Shown: in pieces, positions 31,157 through 39,587 of the stretch
Numbering within the stretch: position 1 is the first letter of the stretch
How the letters are laid out: each line of letters begins with the position of its first letter
From: an uncultured Lachnospiraceae bacterium
GTDB lineage: Bacteria; Bacillota; Clostridia; Lachnospirales; Lachnospiraceae
DNA: 51,565 nt
NCBI GenBank assembly: GCA_910586705.1
Contig: CAJUJK010000029.1
Span: 1-51,565 of the forward strand
Direction: 5' to 3'
The notes under the pieces: model-generated
The model's input: only the letters and a program-made list of their open reading frames with translations
Told to the model about the DNA's origin: nothing
Databases searched by the model: none
Position numbers and translations under genes: made by a program

Positions 31157-32530
31157 ATGACAAAGAAAAAACAGGAAGTGGATCTGCTGCAGGGACCGAT
31201 TTTGAAGTCGATGCTTCTCTTTGCGGTGCCCCTTTTCTTTTCCGGGGTGTTTCAGCAGCTTTACAACACGATGGACACCGTGATTATCGGGCACACGCTG
31301 GGTGACGAGGCGCTGGCGGCTATGGGCGCGGCTGCGGCGGTCTATGACCTGCTTGTGGGTTTTGCGCTGGGAATCGGCAACGGTCTTGCCATCGTGACGG
31401 CAAGAAGTTTCGGCAGCGGCGACGGGGAGCAGTTGAAACGTTCCGTGGCGGCGTCCCTTGTGATCGGTGTGGGCATCACTGTGGTGATGACCGTGGCGGC
31501 GCGTTTTATCTTATATCCTTTTCTGGAAGCGCTGCATACGCCGGAGGAGATTATTGAACAGTCTTACGCCTATATTTCCACGATCACACTTTTTATCGGT
31601 GTCATGTTTGCCTATAACCTGTGCGCGGGGCTTTTGCGCGCCATCGGCAACAGTGTGATGCCGCTTGTCTTTCTTGTATTATCGTCCCTGTTAAACATTG
31701 TGCTGGATCTGCTGTTTATCACACAGCTTCACATGGGTGTGCGGGGTGCGGCGGTGGCGACGGTGCTTGCGCAGGGTGTGTCGGTGTTTGCCTGCCTGTT
31801 CTATATCTGGAAAAAGGCGGATATACTCATTCCGGGAAAGGCGCATTTCGTCCGGGATAGGCAGCTGTACAAGGAGATGCTGGCGCAGGGCTTTGCCATG
31901 GCGTTTATGAGCGCCATTGTCTATGCGGGCACGGCGATCTTACAGTCCGGCATCAACAGTCTGGGCTATCTGGTGATCGCGGGGCACGTGGCGGCGAGAA
32001 AGCTGTTTATGTTTTTGATGATGCCCTATATGGCAGTCAGCCAGACGGTGAGCACCTTTGTGGCGCAGAATTACGGCGCGGGGCAGGTGGGGCGGATCCG
32101 CAGGGCGGTAAAGATTTCCTATCTTTGCGGCGCGGTGTTGACAGCGGGCATTACGCTTTTTACGGTGCCTCTCGCGCCGTGGATGGTGCGGCTGTTATCC
32201 GGCTCTACGGAATCGGTGGTGATTGAAAACGGCGCGCTGTACTTGCAGGTGGTGGCGCCCTGTCTGATGATTCTGGCGCTGTTAAATCCTTCCCGGCTTG
32301 CGCTGCAGAGCATCGGCAATAAGATACTGCCCGTCATTTCCAGCGTGATCGAGCTGGTCGGGAAATATCTGTTTGTTGCGTTTCTCATACCGCGGTTCCA
32401 GTATATGGCGGTGATTTTCTGCGAGCCGGTGATCTGGCTTTTTATGGATATCGAACTTCTGTGGGCGTTTTGGAGAAATCCGTTGATCCGCGCCGGAAGG
32501 GAAAGTGAGAAAGAATTATATAAGGGGTAA
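31157..32530 (+). CDS. MATE family efflux transporter
   Basis: A 457-residue membrane protein with about 12 hydrophobic segments in two similar halves, typical of the MATE (NorM/DinF) family, which exports cationic drugs or metabolites in exchange for Na+ or H+. Marks are FSGVFQQLYNTMDTVIIG at the N-terminus and GLLRAIGNSVMPL in the first half, matched by SRLALQSIGNKILPV in the second. It follows the cupin gene and is followed within 36 bases by an aminopeptidase gene. Substrate unknown. Confidence 0.92.
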   Translation: MTKKKQEVDLLQGPILKSMLLFAVPLFFSGVFQQLYNTMDTVIIGHTLGDEALAAMGAAAAVYDLLVGFALGIGNGLAIVTARSFGSGDGEQLKRSVAASLVIGVGITVVMTVAARFILYPFLEALHTPEEIIEQSYAYISTITLFIGVMFAYNLCAGLLRAIGNSVMPLVFLVLSSLLNIVLDLLFITQLHMGVRGAAVATVLAQGVSVFACLFYIWKKADILIPGKAHFVRDRQLYKEMLAQGFAMAFMSAIVYAGTAILQSGINSLGYLVIAGHVAARKLFMFLMMPYMAVSQTVSTFVAQNYGAGQVGRIRRAVKISYLCGAVLTAGITLFTVPLAPWMVRLLSGSTESVVIENGALYLQVVAPCLMILALLNPSRLALQSIGNKILPVISSVIELVGKYLFVAFLIPRFQYMAVIFCEPVIWLFMDIELLWAFWRNPLIRAGRESEKELYKG

Positions 32531-32566
32531 AATATGCGCATGGCAATGCGCGGAAATGAGGTGGGT

Positions 32567-34357
32567 ATGAATACAGTAGAAAAACTGCAGGCGCTCAGAG
32601 AGCAGATGCGTCGTCGGAAGATAGCGGCTTATATCGTTCCGACAGAGGATTTCCACGGTTCCGAGTATGTGGGGGACTATTTTAAGACGAGGGAATATTT
32701 ATCCGGGTTTACGGGCTCCGCAGGCACGCTCCTTGTCATGCAGGACAGGGCTTTTCTGTGGACGGACGGCAGATACTTTCTGCAGGCGGAAGCGCAGCTG
32801 TCGGGCAGCGGCATTGAACTGATGAAAAGCGGGGAGCCGGATGTTCCGACGCTGGCGGCGTTTCTCGGGAAGGAACTGAAGCAGGGGGATGTGGTCGGTT
32901 TCGACGGACGGACCGTGACGGGCGCTTTTGTGAAGGAGCTGAAGGAGAAGACAGCGGAGAAACAGGTCGCTTTTTACGGGAAGCGCGATCTGGTTGATAA
33001 GATCTGGGAGGACCGTCCGCCCATGTCGGCGGAGCCGGTCTGGGAGCTGGCAGTTTCCTACGCAGGGCTTACCAGAGAGGAAAAGCTTTCCAAAGTGCGG
33101 GAAAAAATGGAGGAGGAGAGGGCGGACGCCCTTCTGGTGACGGCGCTCGACGAGACGGCATGGCTCCTCAACCTGCGCGGGGATGATGTGAAGCACACCC
33201 CGGTCTTTCTGGCGTATATGTTTATTACAAAAAGACGGGCGATCGTGTGCGCGCAGGCGCAGGCATTTTCCGAGGAGATCAAAGGGGAGCTAAAGAAGGC
33301 GGGAATCACCCTTCTTCCCTATGAGAGCATAGAGGAACTTGTGGCGTCCCTTCCAGCGGGGCAGCGGCTTATGGCGGACGAAAATAAAGTCAGCTACCGG
33401 CTGTTACACGTCGTTTCCAAAGGCGTGGAAAAGATCAATAAACCAAGCCCCATCGCGCTGCTGAAAGCGGTTAAGACGTCACGGGAAATTGATCATATCC
33501 GCTCTGCCCATGTGAAGGACGGGGTGGCTGTGACCAGATTTATATACTGGCTGAAAACCCATGTGGGCAAGGAGGAGATTACGGAGATTGGCGCGGCAGA
33601 GAAGCTGGAGGCGTTTCGCTGTGAGGCGGAAGGGTATCTCGGTCCAAGCTTTGACCCCATCGTGGCTTACGGACCTCACGGCGCGATTGTGCATTACAGC
33701 GCAACCTTGGAGACGGATGCGGTTTTGCAGCCCAAGGGACTTTGTCTGGCGGATACGGGCGGACATTACAGCGAGGGGACGACGGACATTACCCGCACGA
33801 TTGCGCTGGGCGAACTGACGGCGCGGGAGAAGAGAGTCTACACACTGGTATTGAAAGGGCATCTGCGTCTGGGCGCGGCAAAATTTGTAGAGGGCGCCTG
33901 CGGGCAGAATCTGGATGTGCTGGCGAGACAGCCGCTCTGGGAGGAGGGACTTGACTACAATCACGGTACGGGTCACGGCGTGGGGTATCTTCTGAGCGTG
34001 CATGAGGGACCTCAGAATTTCCGCTGGCGTATGAATGACAATGTGCCATGTGTGCCTCTGGAAGAGGGAATGGTGATCTCCAATGAGCCGGGATTATATC
34101 TGGCAGGGCAGTTCGGTGTCAGGCATGAGAATCTGGTGCTTGTCAGAAAGGGAGAGAAGACCAATTACGGGCAGTTCATGTATCTGGAGCCGCTCACCAT
34201 GGTGCCCTTTGACAAGGATGCGATCGATGTAAGTCTGCTCAGACCATCGGAGAAAAAGATGTTAAATGACTATCACACAAAGGTTTACGAGACGCTTGCG
34301 CCCCATTTCACGGGGGAAGAGCTTGTATGGCTCGGGGAGGCTACCGCGGCGGTGTAA
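32567..34357 (+). CDS. Xaa-Pro aminopeptidase, M24B
   Basis: A 596-residue cytoplasmic metallopeptidase that removes an N-terminal residue preceding proline. Three parts are visible, as in the XPNPEP1 type: two creatinase-like N domains (about 1-300) and the pita-bread catalytic domain. Metal ligands lie in LADTGGHYSEGTTDITRTI (two Asp), GTGHGVGYLLSVHEGPQ (His), ISNEPGLY (Glu) and RHENLVLV (Glu). ATG 32567 has GAGG 5 bases ahead; an in-frame ATG at 32534 with AGGGG would add 11 residues. Single gene ending at a strong terminator. Confidence 0.93.
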   Translation: MNTVEKLQALREQMRRRKIAAYIVPTEDFHGSEYVGDYFKTREYLSGFTGSAGTLLVMQDRAFLWTDGRYFLQAEAQLSGSGIELMKSGEPDVPTLAAFLGKELKQGDVVGFDGRTVTGAFVKELKEKTAEKQVAFYGKRDLVDKIWEDRPPMSAEPVWELAVSYAGLTREEKLSKVREKMEEERADALLVTALDETAWLLNLRGDDVKHTPVFLAYMFITKRRAIVCAQAQAFSEEIKGELKKAGITLLPYESIEELVASLPAGQRLMADENKVSYRLLHVVSKGVEKINKPSPIALLKAVKTSREIDHIRSAHVKDGVAVTRFIYWLKTHVGKEEITEIGAAEKLEAFRCEAEGYLGPSFDPIVAYGPHGAIVHYSATLETDAVLQPKGLCLADTGGHYSEGTTDITRTIALGELTAREKRVYTLVLKGHLRLGAAKFVEGACGQNLDVLARQPLWEEGLDYNHGTGHGVGYLLSVHEGPQNFRWRMNDNVPCVPLEEGMVISNEPGLYLAGQFGVRHENLVLVRKGEKTNYGQFMYLEPLTMVPFDKDAIDVSLLRPSEKKMLNDYHTKVYETLAPHFTGEELVWLGEATAAV

Positions 34358-34393
34358 GATGATAGGGCGCAAAAGAAGGAGCGCGGAGAAAAG

Positions 34394-34444
34394 CAGGCAT
34401 TGCCATCTGAGGAAGGTATCAAGTCTCTGGAATGGCAATGCCTG
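34394..34444. terminator. Terminator between convergent genes
   Basis: CAGGCATTGCCA (34394-34405) and TGGCAATGCCTG (34433-34444) form a perfect 12-bp stem, followed by ATTCTTTTATTC. It separates the aminopeptidase gene from the convergent DUF3021 gene, and the left flank GCTTTTCT on the minus strand could serve the other direction. Confidence 0.8.
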
Positions 34445-34450
34445 ATTCTT

Positions 34451-34921
34451 TTATTCGCTTTCGCTGTCATGCTGCCGGTGCAGGGTCGCGTTCATTTTTT
34501 TGATGTTGTGTCTGATGAAGGCATACTGTATCAGCCATATGATGGCATAATTACATGCGAACATGCCAAAATACTTTACAATGCCCGTCAGACTGTGCTC
34601 CGTCCAGTAAGTGATATAGGCGATCGGCATCATCAAAACGGTGATGAGCAAAAAGTAAATACCGGTCTGTTTGGCAAGCCCCCAAGTCTCCACGTCCCAG
34701 ACCACGGAGCATCCGGCGCATCCGCCTCCCAGCAGACCGCACAGGAGCGCCTGCACGATAACGGCGCCTATTTCACTTCCCACCATTTCCACCAGTTCCG
34801 GCATACAAGGAGCGTAGTAACCGTCCGCCCAGATTAGGGAAGTGATGATCGTGAAGGTGTAGCCGATGGCAAGTCCCATGGGAAAACCGAATAGTCCGCG
34901 TGAAATAAATTTCTTTAACAT
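34451..34921 (-). CDS. DUF3021 membrane protein
   Basis: A 156-residue protein with four hydrophobic segments (about 10-28, 47-68, 88-105 and 113-133), the pattern of DUF3021. It starts 10 bases after the LytTR gene on the same strand. Such membrane proteins are the inhibitory partners in LytTR regulatory systems (HdrM/BrsM type), holding the regulator at the membrane. GTGAGGT lies about 7 bases ahead of the ATG. Confidence 0.82.
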   Translation of the reverse strand: MLKKFISRGLFGFPMGLAIGYTFTIITSLIWADGYYAPCMPELVEMVGSEIGAVIVQALLCGLLGGGCAGCSVVWDVETWGLAKQTGIYFLLITVLMMPIAYITYWTEHSLTGIVKYFGMFACNYAIIWLIQYAFIRHNIKKMNATLHRQHDSESE

Positions 34922-34931
34922 GTCTTATACC

Positions 34932-35372
34932 TCACATTCCTAATATTTTTTTGATTTTTGAAACATAACGTCTGGAAACATAAGTTGTCGTACCGTTTGT
35001 CAGCTTCACATAGATCGTGCCGCTGAAACTTAGGTCGAAGTTTTTTACTTTACTTAAGTGGATGATCTCCGAGTTGGAGATACGGACAAACCGGGAAGGA
35101 TTTAACCGCTCCTCCACTTCGTAGAGCCTGAGCCGCAGAAGATATTCTCCCTTGTCCGTCACCGCAAAAACTTTGCCCCCTGCCGCATAAATCCGAAACA
35201 GCTCATCCGGCTCTATGACCTCCATCTTACCGTCTTTGCTGCCGGTGAGAATGGGCGGAGTATGTTCGGACAGCCTCTGCATAAGGGTATTCACTTCTTC
35301 CGTTATGGAAGCGGTGTGTATGACGATTTTTGGCTCAGTACAAGAGCTGTCTATTTTTATTTCAACCTGCAT
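34932..35372 (-). CDS. LytTR DNA-binding regulator
   Basis: A 146-residue protein: an N-terminal part of about 50 residues without a receiver domain, then a LytTR DNA-binding domain (EPDELFRIYAAGGKVFAVTDKGEYLLRLRLYEVEERLNPSRFVRISNSEIIHLSKVKNFD is split by me into the family's strands and helices). ATG 35372 is chosen because AGGAGGTG lies about 9 bases ahead. With the DUF3021 gene it forms a LytTR regulatory system of the HdrRM/BrsRM type, where the regulator activates its own operon. Promoter and direct repeats lie upstream. Confidence 0.88.
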   Translation of the reverse strand: MQVEIKIDSSCTEPKIVIHTASITEEVNTLMQRLSEHTPPILTGSKDGKMEVIEPDELFRIYAAGGKVFAVTDKGEYLLRLRLYEVEERLNPSRFVRISNSEIIHLSKVKNFDLSFSGTIYVKLTNGTTTYVSRRYVSKIKKILGM

Positions 35373-35442
35373 TTTTGTGTTCACCTCCTTGTCACAGCGT
35401 TTATCTTTTTTCATGTATGCGCTGTTTTCCTTCTGTGATGTC

Positions 35443-35516
35443 ATTATAGGAAAAGGGGATATTTCCTGCAACTGTTTTTAGATAGTCGGTTGTATATGGG
35501 GCATAAGTGGTGTATA
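35443..35516 (-). promoter_or_regulatory. Promoter and direct repeats of the LytTR operon
   Basis: On the minus strand TTGCAG (35471-35466) and TATAAT (35448-35443) are 17 bases apart. Upstream, TATACA occurs twice with a 20-base period (35516-35511 and 35496-35491), the arrangement of LytTR binding sites. Confidence 0.65.
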
Positions 35517-35521
35517 GGTAC

Positions 35522-35550
35522 TTGTCCGTCTGGTATTCTTTCAGTATAAT
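35522..35550 (+). promoter_or_regulatory. Promoter of the aldolase gene
   Basis: TTGTCC (35522-35527) and TATAAT (35545-35550) are 17 bases apart. It is back to back with the LytTR operon promoter. The predicted leader of about 160 bases carries three hairpins before the start at 35718. Confidence 0.7.
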
Positions 35551-35578
35551 AATTGCGTGTGGTAAGTCTCACGCAGGA

Positions 35579-35662
35579 GAATGCCAAAAATACGGCATTC
35601 TTTAGGATGAGCTTGCTCATCCGCGGATTTTGAGTCACAGCCAAGCTGTGACATGGTGGTTA
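35579..35662 (+). repeat. 53-bp interspersed repeat, copy 2, with three hairpins
   Basis: The part 35610-35662 matches the minus strand of 25547-25599 with 3 differences. In this copy three stems follow each other: GAATGCC/GGCATTC (35579-35600), GATGAGC-TT-GCTCATC (35606-35621) and GTCACAGC-CAA-GCTGTGAC (35634-35652). They lie in the predicted leader of the aldolase gene. Confidence 0.85.
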
Positions 35663-35717
35663 CTGCGACAGCAGGAAAGATCGTGTGGGAAAATGAGGTA
35701 TCAGACGGAGGAAAAGC

Positions 35718-36359
35718 ATGAGGGATGAAAAAACGGTTCGGGAGGAAATATGTGAGATCGGGAGAAGGATGTACGGGCGGTGCATGGTGGCGGCAAACGA
35801 CGGCAATATTTCGGTGCGGCTTTCGGAGGATGAGCTGATCTGTACGCCCACGGGCGTTTCCAAGGGTTTTATGAAGCCGGAGCAGCTCTGTAAACTGGAT
35901 CTTTCGGGAAAGGTGTTGGAAATGTCGGAAGGGTTCGGTCCGTCCTCCGAGGTGAAGATGCACCTGCGGGTATATCAGAAACGCCCGGATATCGCGGCTG
36001 TGGTACACGCGCATCCGATCTTTGCCACCAGCTTTGCGGTGATGGGAAAGGCGCTTGACGTACCCATCATGCCGGAGGTGATCGTCAATTTCGGAAAAGT
36101 CCCTCTTGCCCCCTACGGCACGCCCTCCACGGTGGAGATCCCGGATGCCATAGAGCCGTATCTTAAGGATTATCAAGCAATCCTTTTGGAGAGTCACGGC
36201 GCGCTCACATGGGCGAAAGATTTGCAGACGGCTTACATGAAGATGGAGTCGGTGGAGTTTTACGCAGAACTTCTGTACCGGACGACGCAGCTAGGCGGAC
36301 CGAGGGTGCTGGATGAAGAAAAACTGGGGCGGCTGTATCGTGTGATTGGCAGATCGTGA
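35718..36359 (+). CDS. Class II aldolase/adducin family protein (FucA/AraD-like)
   Basis: A 213-residue zinc enzyme of the L-fuculose-phosphate aldolase / L-ribulose-5-phosphate 4-epimerase group. Marks are NDGNISVRLSEDELICTPTGVSKG, GPSSEVKMHLRVYQKRPDI, HAHPIFATSF (two zinc His, Glu nearby) and LLESHGALTWAKD (third His). These enzymes cleave sugar phosphates to dihydroxyacetone phosphate and lactaldehyde or glycolaldehyde, or epimerise pentose phosphates. GGAGGAAAAGC precedes the ATG. No sugar kinase or isomerase is adjacent, so the pathway is unclear. Confidence 0.9.
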   Translation: MRDEKTVREEICEIGRRMYGRCMVAANDGNISVRLSEDELICTPTGVSKGFMKPEQLCKLDLSGKVLEMSEGFGPSSEVKMHLRVYQKRPDIAAVVHAHPIFATSFAVMGKALDVPIMPEVIVNFGKVPLAPYGTPSTVEIPDAIEPYLKDYQAILLESHGALTWAKDLQTAYMKMESVEFYAELLYRTTQLGGPRVLDEEKLGRLYRVIGRS

Positions 36360-36384
36360 CGGGACGGTTGAGGGAGGAAAATTA

Positions 36385-37392
36385 TTGAACAAAAAGCAAA
36401 GCTATATTGTAAGGCTGATTAGCTGTGGACTTATAGGTGCACTTACTTTAAGTGGCTGCACTGGCAGCAGAAACATAGAAGATACGCATAGAATTGGGGA
36501 GAATGAGGAAACTGAGGGGCAGAAAGAAATAGAAAATAACAGAGCTGGTGAGCAGGAGCCGGAGACAGAAACGTTTACGGAAGAGGCGGTAGCAGAGCAG
36601 GAAGTGGCAGAACCAGAAATAATAGAAGAGGACTGGTCAGCGTATTTTGACGGGATGAACGGAGCGGCGGTTATATATGATACGGATGCCCGGCTGTTTC
36701 ACATATATAACAGAGCAGTTGCCGAAACAAGGCGTTCGCCATGCTCTACTTTCAAGATTATCTCATCCCTGATTGCCTTGGAGCATGGGACGATTGATCC
36801 CGGTGATTCTACGCGAAAATGGAGCGGCGAGGTATACTGGAATGAAAATTGGAATCAGGATATTGACTTTAACGAGGCTTTTCACGACTCATGTGTATGG
36901 TATTTCAGAGAAGTCATAGATGAGGTCGGGATGGAGCTGATGCAGGAAGAACTGGACAGGCTTTCCTATGGCAACTGTGATATTTCCGACTGGGAAGGAA
37001 GATTGAACACAAATAACAGTAACCGTGTGCTGACCGGATTTTGGATAGAATCGTCACTGACCATTTCTCCCAAAGAACAGGCTGAGGTGATGGAACGTAT
37101 TTTTGGGGAGGATTCCTTCTATTCGGAGGCGGCGCGGAATGAGCTAAAAGAAGTCATGATGGTGGACACGCAAGGGGAAGCGGGAGTATCTGTTTACGGA
37201 AAGACGGGAATGGGTAAGGCGGAAGGGATCACCATGGATGCGTGGTTTGTGGGATTTTCAGAAAGTGCCGGGAAATCCATTTATTTCTGCGTTTATCTTG
37301 GAAGAACGGATGATAAAAATGTAACTAGTGCGGCGGCAAAAGAAATTGCCCTCCGGCTGGTATCTGATTATTTTGATATTTCGGGTATGTGA
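36385..37392 (+). CDS. Class D (OXA-like) beta-lactamase lipoprotein
   Basis: A 335-residue lipoprotein. A signal peptide ends in the lipobox LTLSGC (Cys25), then a Glu-rich linker of about 70 residues, then a penicillin-binding/class D domain: Ser121-Thr-Phe-Lys124 (CSTFKII), Ser169-Cys-Val (HDSCVWYF), YGN at 195-197 (LSYGNCD) and Lys-Thr-Gly at 273-275 (VYGKTGMG). All four class D motifs are present. TTG 36385 is the start because AGGGAGG lies 7 bases ahead; the frame upstream overlaps the aldolase gene. It could be a working beta-lactamase or a sensor-type domain; the anchored Gram-positive form is known from a few Bacilli and Clostridia. Confidence 0.88.
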   Translation: MNKKQSYIVRLISCGLIGALTLSGCTGSRNIEDTHRIGENEETEGQKEIENNRAGEQEPETETFTEEAVAEQEVAEPEIIEEDWSAYFDGMNGAAVIYDTDARLFHIYNRAVAETRRSPCSTFKIISSLIALEHGTIDPGDSTRKWSGEVYWNENWNQDIDFNEAFHDSCVWYFREVIDEVGMELMQEELDRLSYGNCDISDWEGRLNTNNSNRVLTGFWIESSLTISPKEQAEVMERIFGEDSFYSEAARNELKEVMMVDTQGEAGVSVYGKTGMGKAEGITMDAWFVGFSESAGKSIYFCVYLGRTDDKNVTSAAAKEIALRLVSDYFDISGM

Positions 37393-37444
37393 GAAAGCGG
37401 GTAAAATAAGTCTCTTAATAAAGAAATTTCTGTATAATATACCA

Positions 37445-37480
37445 AAAAATCGCTCAGACCTTACGGCCCGGGCGATTTTT
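37445..37480 (+). terminator. Terminator after the beta-lactamase gene
   Basis: AAAAATCGC (37445-37453) pairs with GCGATTTTT (37472-37480) around an 18-base loop. A-rich and T-rich arms make it work in both directions, so it may also serve the convergent surface-protein gene. Confidence 0.85.
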
Positions 37481-37507
37481 CTGTCAAGGAAGTTTTTAGC
37501 ATCCCTG

Positions 37508-39460
37508 TTAATTTTGTTTCTTCTGTAGAATTATGAGAAGAGTGATGCCGACAAGTAACATCAGCACGATGGCGGAACCCCATAGAAACAGCTCCTGTTG
37601 TTCCCCGGCTGGCTGTGCTACACTTTTTACTGCGGCATTGGAGTGGAGACTGACGGTAGTTCCCGTCAGGGCACCTTCTTCTTCGGGACAGAGCAGACCA
37701 TAGGGCTCCGCATTTTCTGCTGTACCCGGTTCGTCCGAGACAGGCGGAATGTCTGCCCCGTCAGAAGTATCGGATTCCCCCGGTGCATTTGGAATGTCAG
37801 CGCTGCCGGAAGCATCTGATTTGTCCGGCGTATTCGGCGTTTCCTGCCCGTCAGAATTGCCCGGCTCGCCCGGCGCATCCGATATGTCTGTGCCGCCAGA
37901 AGTATCTGGGTTATCCGGGGTGTCTTGTCCGTCAGAAGCCTCCGGCTCGCCCGGTGCATCTACGCCTCCAGAACCATCCGGGGTGTCCGCTTCGTCTGAG
38001 CAATCCTGCTCTTCAGACGGGGTGGGAGTTTCCTGTGTTTCTTACGCACCGGGCGGGAGAGAAGGGTCTTCGTCACCCGGAAGTGTTTCGTCTATGGTCA
38101 GCGTTTCATCCTTGGGGGCGCTGTCGGGGATGTCCTTCGTGGTGGAAGGGGGTGCCGGGTTGTTGCCCACAGGTTCAATTACTTTACATCTGCTACACTT
38201 ATATTCTAGCGTCTTAGGATCAAGCTTAAAGTTGTGGCCTATTGCCGGAATCTTTTCCTCCCACGTTGGGCCGGGATAGGTAGTGCCCTTGAAGCGCACA
38301 TTTGACGTATAAGTCCGTTTACCATCTTCTACACATGTTGCATCCTGCGTAATCTTACTTTTTACTGTTGCTGCAACTGCTGTTTTCGCCGTGCATTTTG
38401 TGCAGGAGAAAATCGCAGTAGCGATATTCTCTGTGGACGGATGGTCCCATGCGGGTTGTTTGCTTAGATCGTAAGTGTGTTGTTTTAAAGCAGGCTTGAA
38501 CCCACTATCTGCCGTGGTAAGCTCATGCTTACCCTTCTCATCCTTAAAACATTTTTTGCAAGCTGTGCACATATAGAATGTTTCAGTATATATCGGGCCG
38601 GCGCATGTTTGTTCCGCATTTGGATCCGAATTTCCATTCATTTTTGTAAGTGGATCATCATGCCCCGTCCGCTCTTTCTCAACCACTCTCTTATCCTTAA
38701 AGGTAATACCATCCTTCTCCACAGTGGCTTTATAAACGGTTTCGCCATCCTCCGTACAAGTAGGCTCTGTTACCTCCTTTTTGACGGATGCTTTCAGTAT
38801 AAATTCTTCCCCGCAGTCCTGACAGGTAAGAGTAGCCTTGGCAGATTCGTATTTCTTCCAGTTCCACTCAGGCTCCTTATATACATGCGTATGACCGTCG
38901 GAGTTATCACCCGTGCTTTCCCCGGAGCTGGCATAGGCCGGGGAGGTATATGGAGCAGGAGCGGTATATGTTACCACCTTTTTATTGCTGTCGTTGGTGT
39001 AGGCAAAGACCGTGCTGCCGTCATTTTTGTATGTCTGCGCCCGGTATACCGTTTTTCCGCCAAAGCCCGGAAGGCCGGTTCCACAGGTCTGCTTCCAGAC
39101 AACACTACCGCCGTTTCCTGCATTTAAAGCATAGCAGACTTCGCCCGACGCAAACTGCTGCTGCGTCATACCGACGCCGTAATTGCCTTTTTCCGTGCCT
39201 GTGATCAGATAGTAGCAGTTCACAAATGTACTTCCAGAATGGTTATAGCCGCATATGCTTCCCACATAACTGGTTCCGCCGCCGATTTCACCGGTATTAT
39301 AACAGCCGGAAACCAGCTTTTTATTATAACCGCAGATACCGCCTATGCTCGTTTCGCTTATTCTCCTTTTAGGAATGCGGGTTTTTATGTCGTTGAATGA
39401 GCAAAAAATCGTCCATATAGGTAAAATATAGCATAAAACCGAATCTGATACAACTGACAC
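37508..39460 (-). pseudogene. Surface-anchored GLUG-type protein, nonsense-interrupted and 5'-truncated
   Basis: The frame read on the minus strand from 39460 holds GLUG-like repeats (SETSIGGICGYNKKLVSGCYN, YVGSICGYNHSGSTFVNCYYL), then a series of Cys-containing modules (TCQDCGEEF, MCTACKKCF, FSCTKCTAK, YKCSRCKVI). A TAA at 38044-38042 stops it. The same frame continues for 177 codons: a Pro/Glu/Asp/Ser-rich linker with repeats such as APGEPEASDGQDTP, then a membrane anchor LFLWGSAIVLMLLVGITLLIIL and KKQN, ending at TAA 37510-37508. No signal peptide is present at the 5' side, where the frame runs into unrelated sequence near 39370. So both ends of the original gene are damaged. Confidence 0.75.
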
Positions 39461-39520
39461 CGCATGATATTTGTGGCATCTGGTAAACTTTTTTGGCGCT
39501 GACCCGGTGGGTGCAGTTGT

Positions 39521-39559
39521 AAAAAGGGAGCCGGGTGGTATGTGAACCGTCGGCTCCCT
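39521..39559 (-). terminator. Terminator after the OB-fold-like lipoprotein gene
   Basis: On the minus strand AGGGAGCCG (39559-39551) pairs with CGGCTCCCT (39533-39525), followed by TTTT. It lies about 30 bases past the stop of the lipoprotein gene. Confidence 0.85.
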
Positions 39560-39587
39560 AAAATTGCTTTGATATGTTTCTCTGACT

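Noticed and set aside
37666..38279. Repetitive open frames in other frames of the Pro-rich linker region, one with many Ser-Gly-Pro repeats
   Set aside because: The minus-strand frame that continues the surface protein past its TAA gives the acidic Pro-rich linker and membrane anchor, so the others are by-products of repeated codons.
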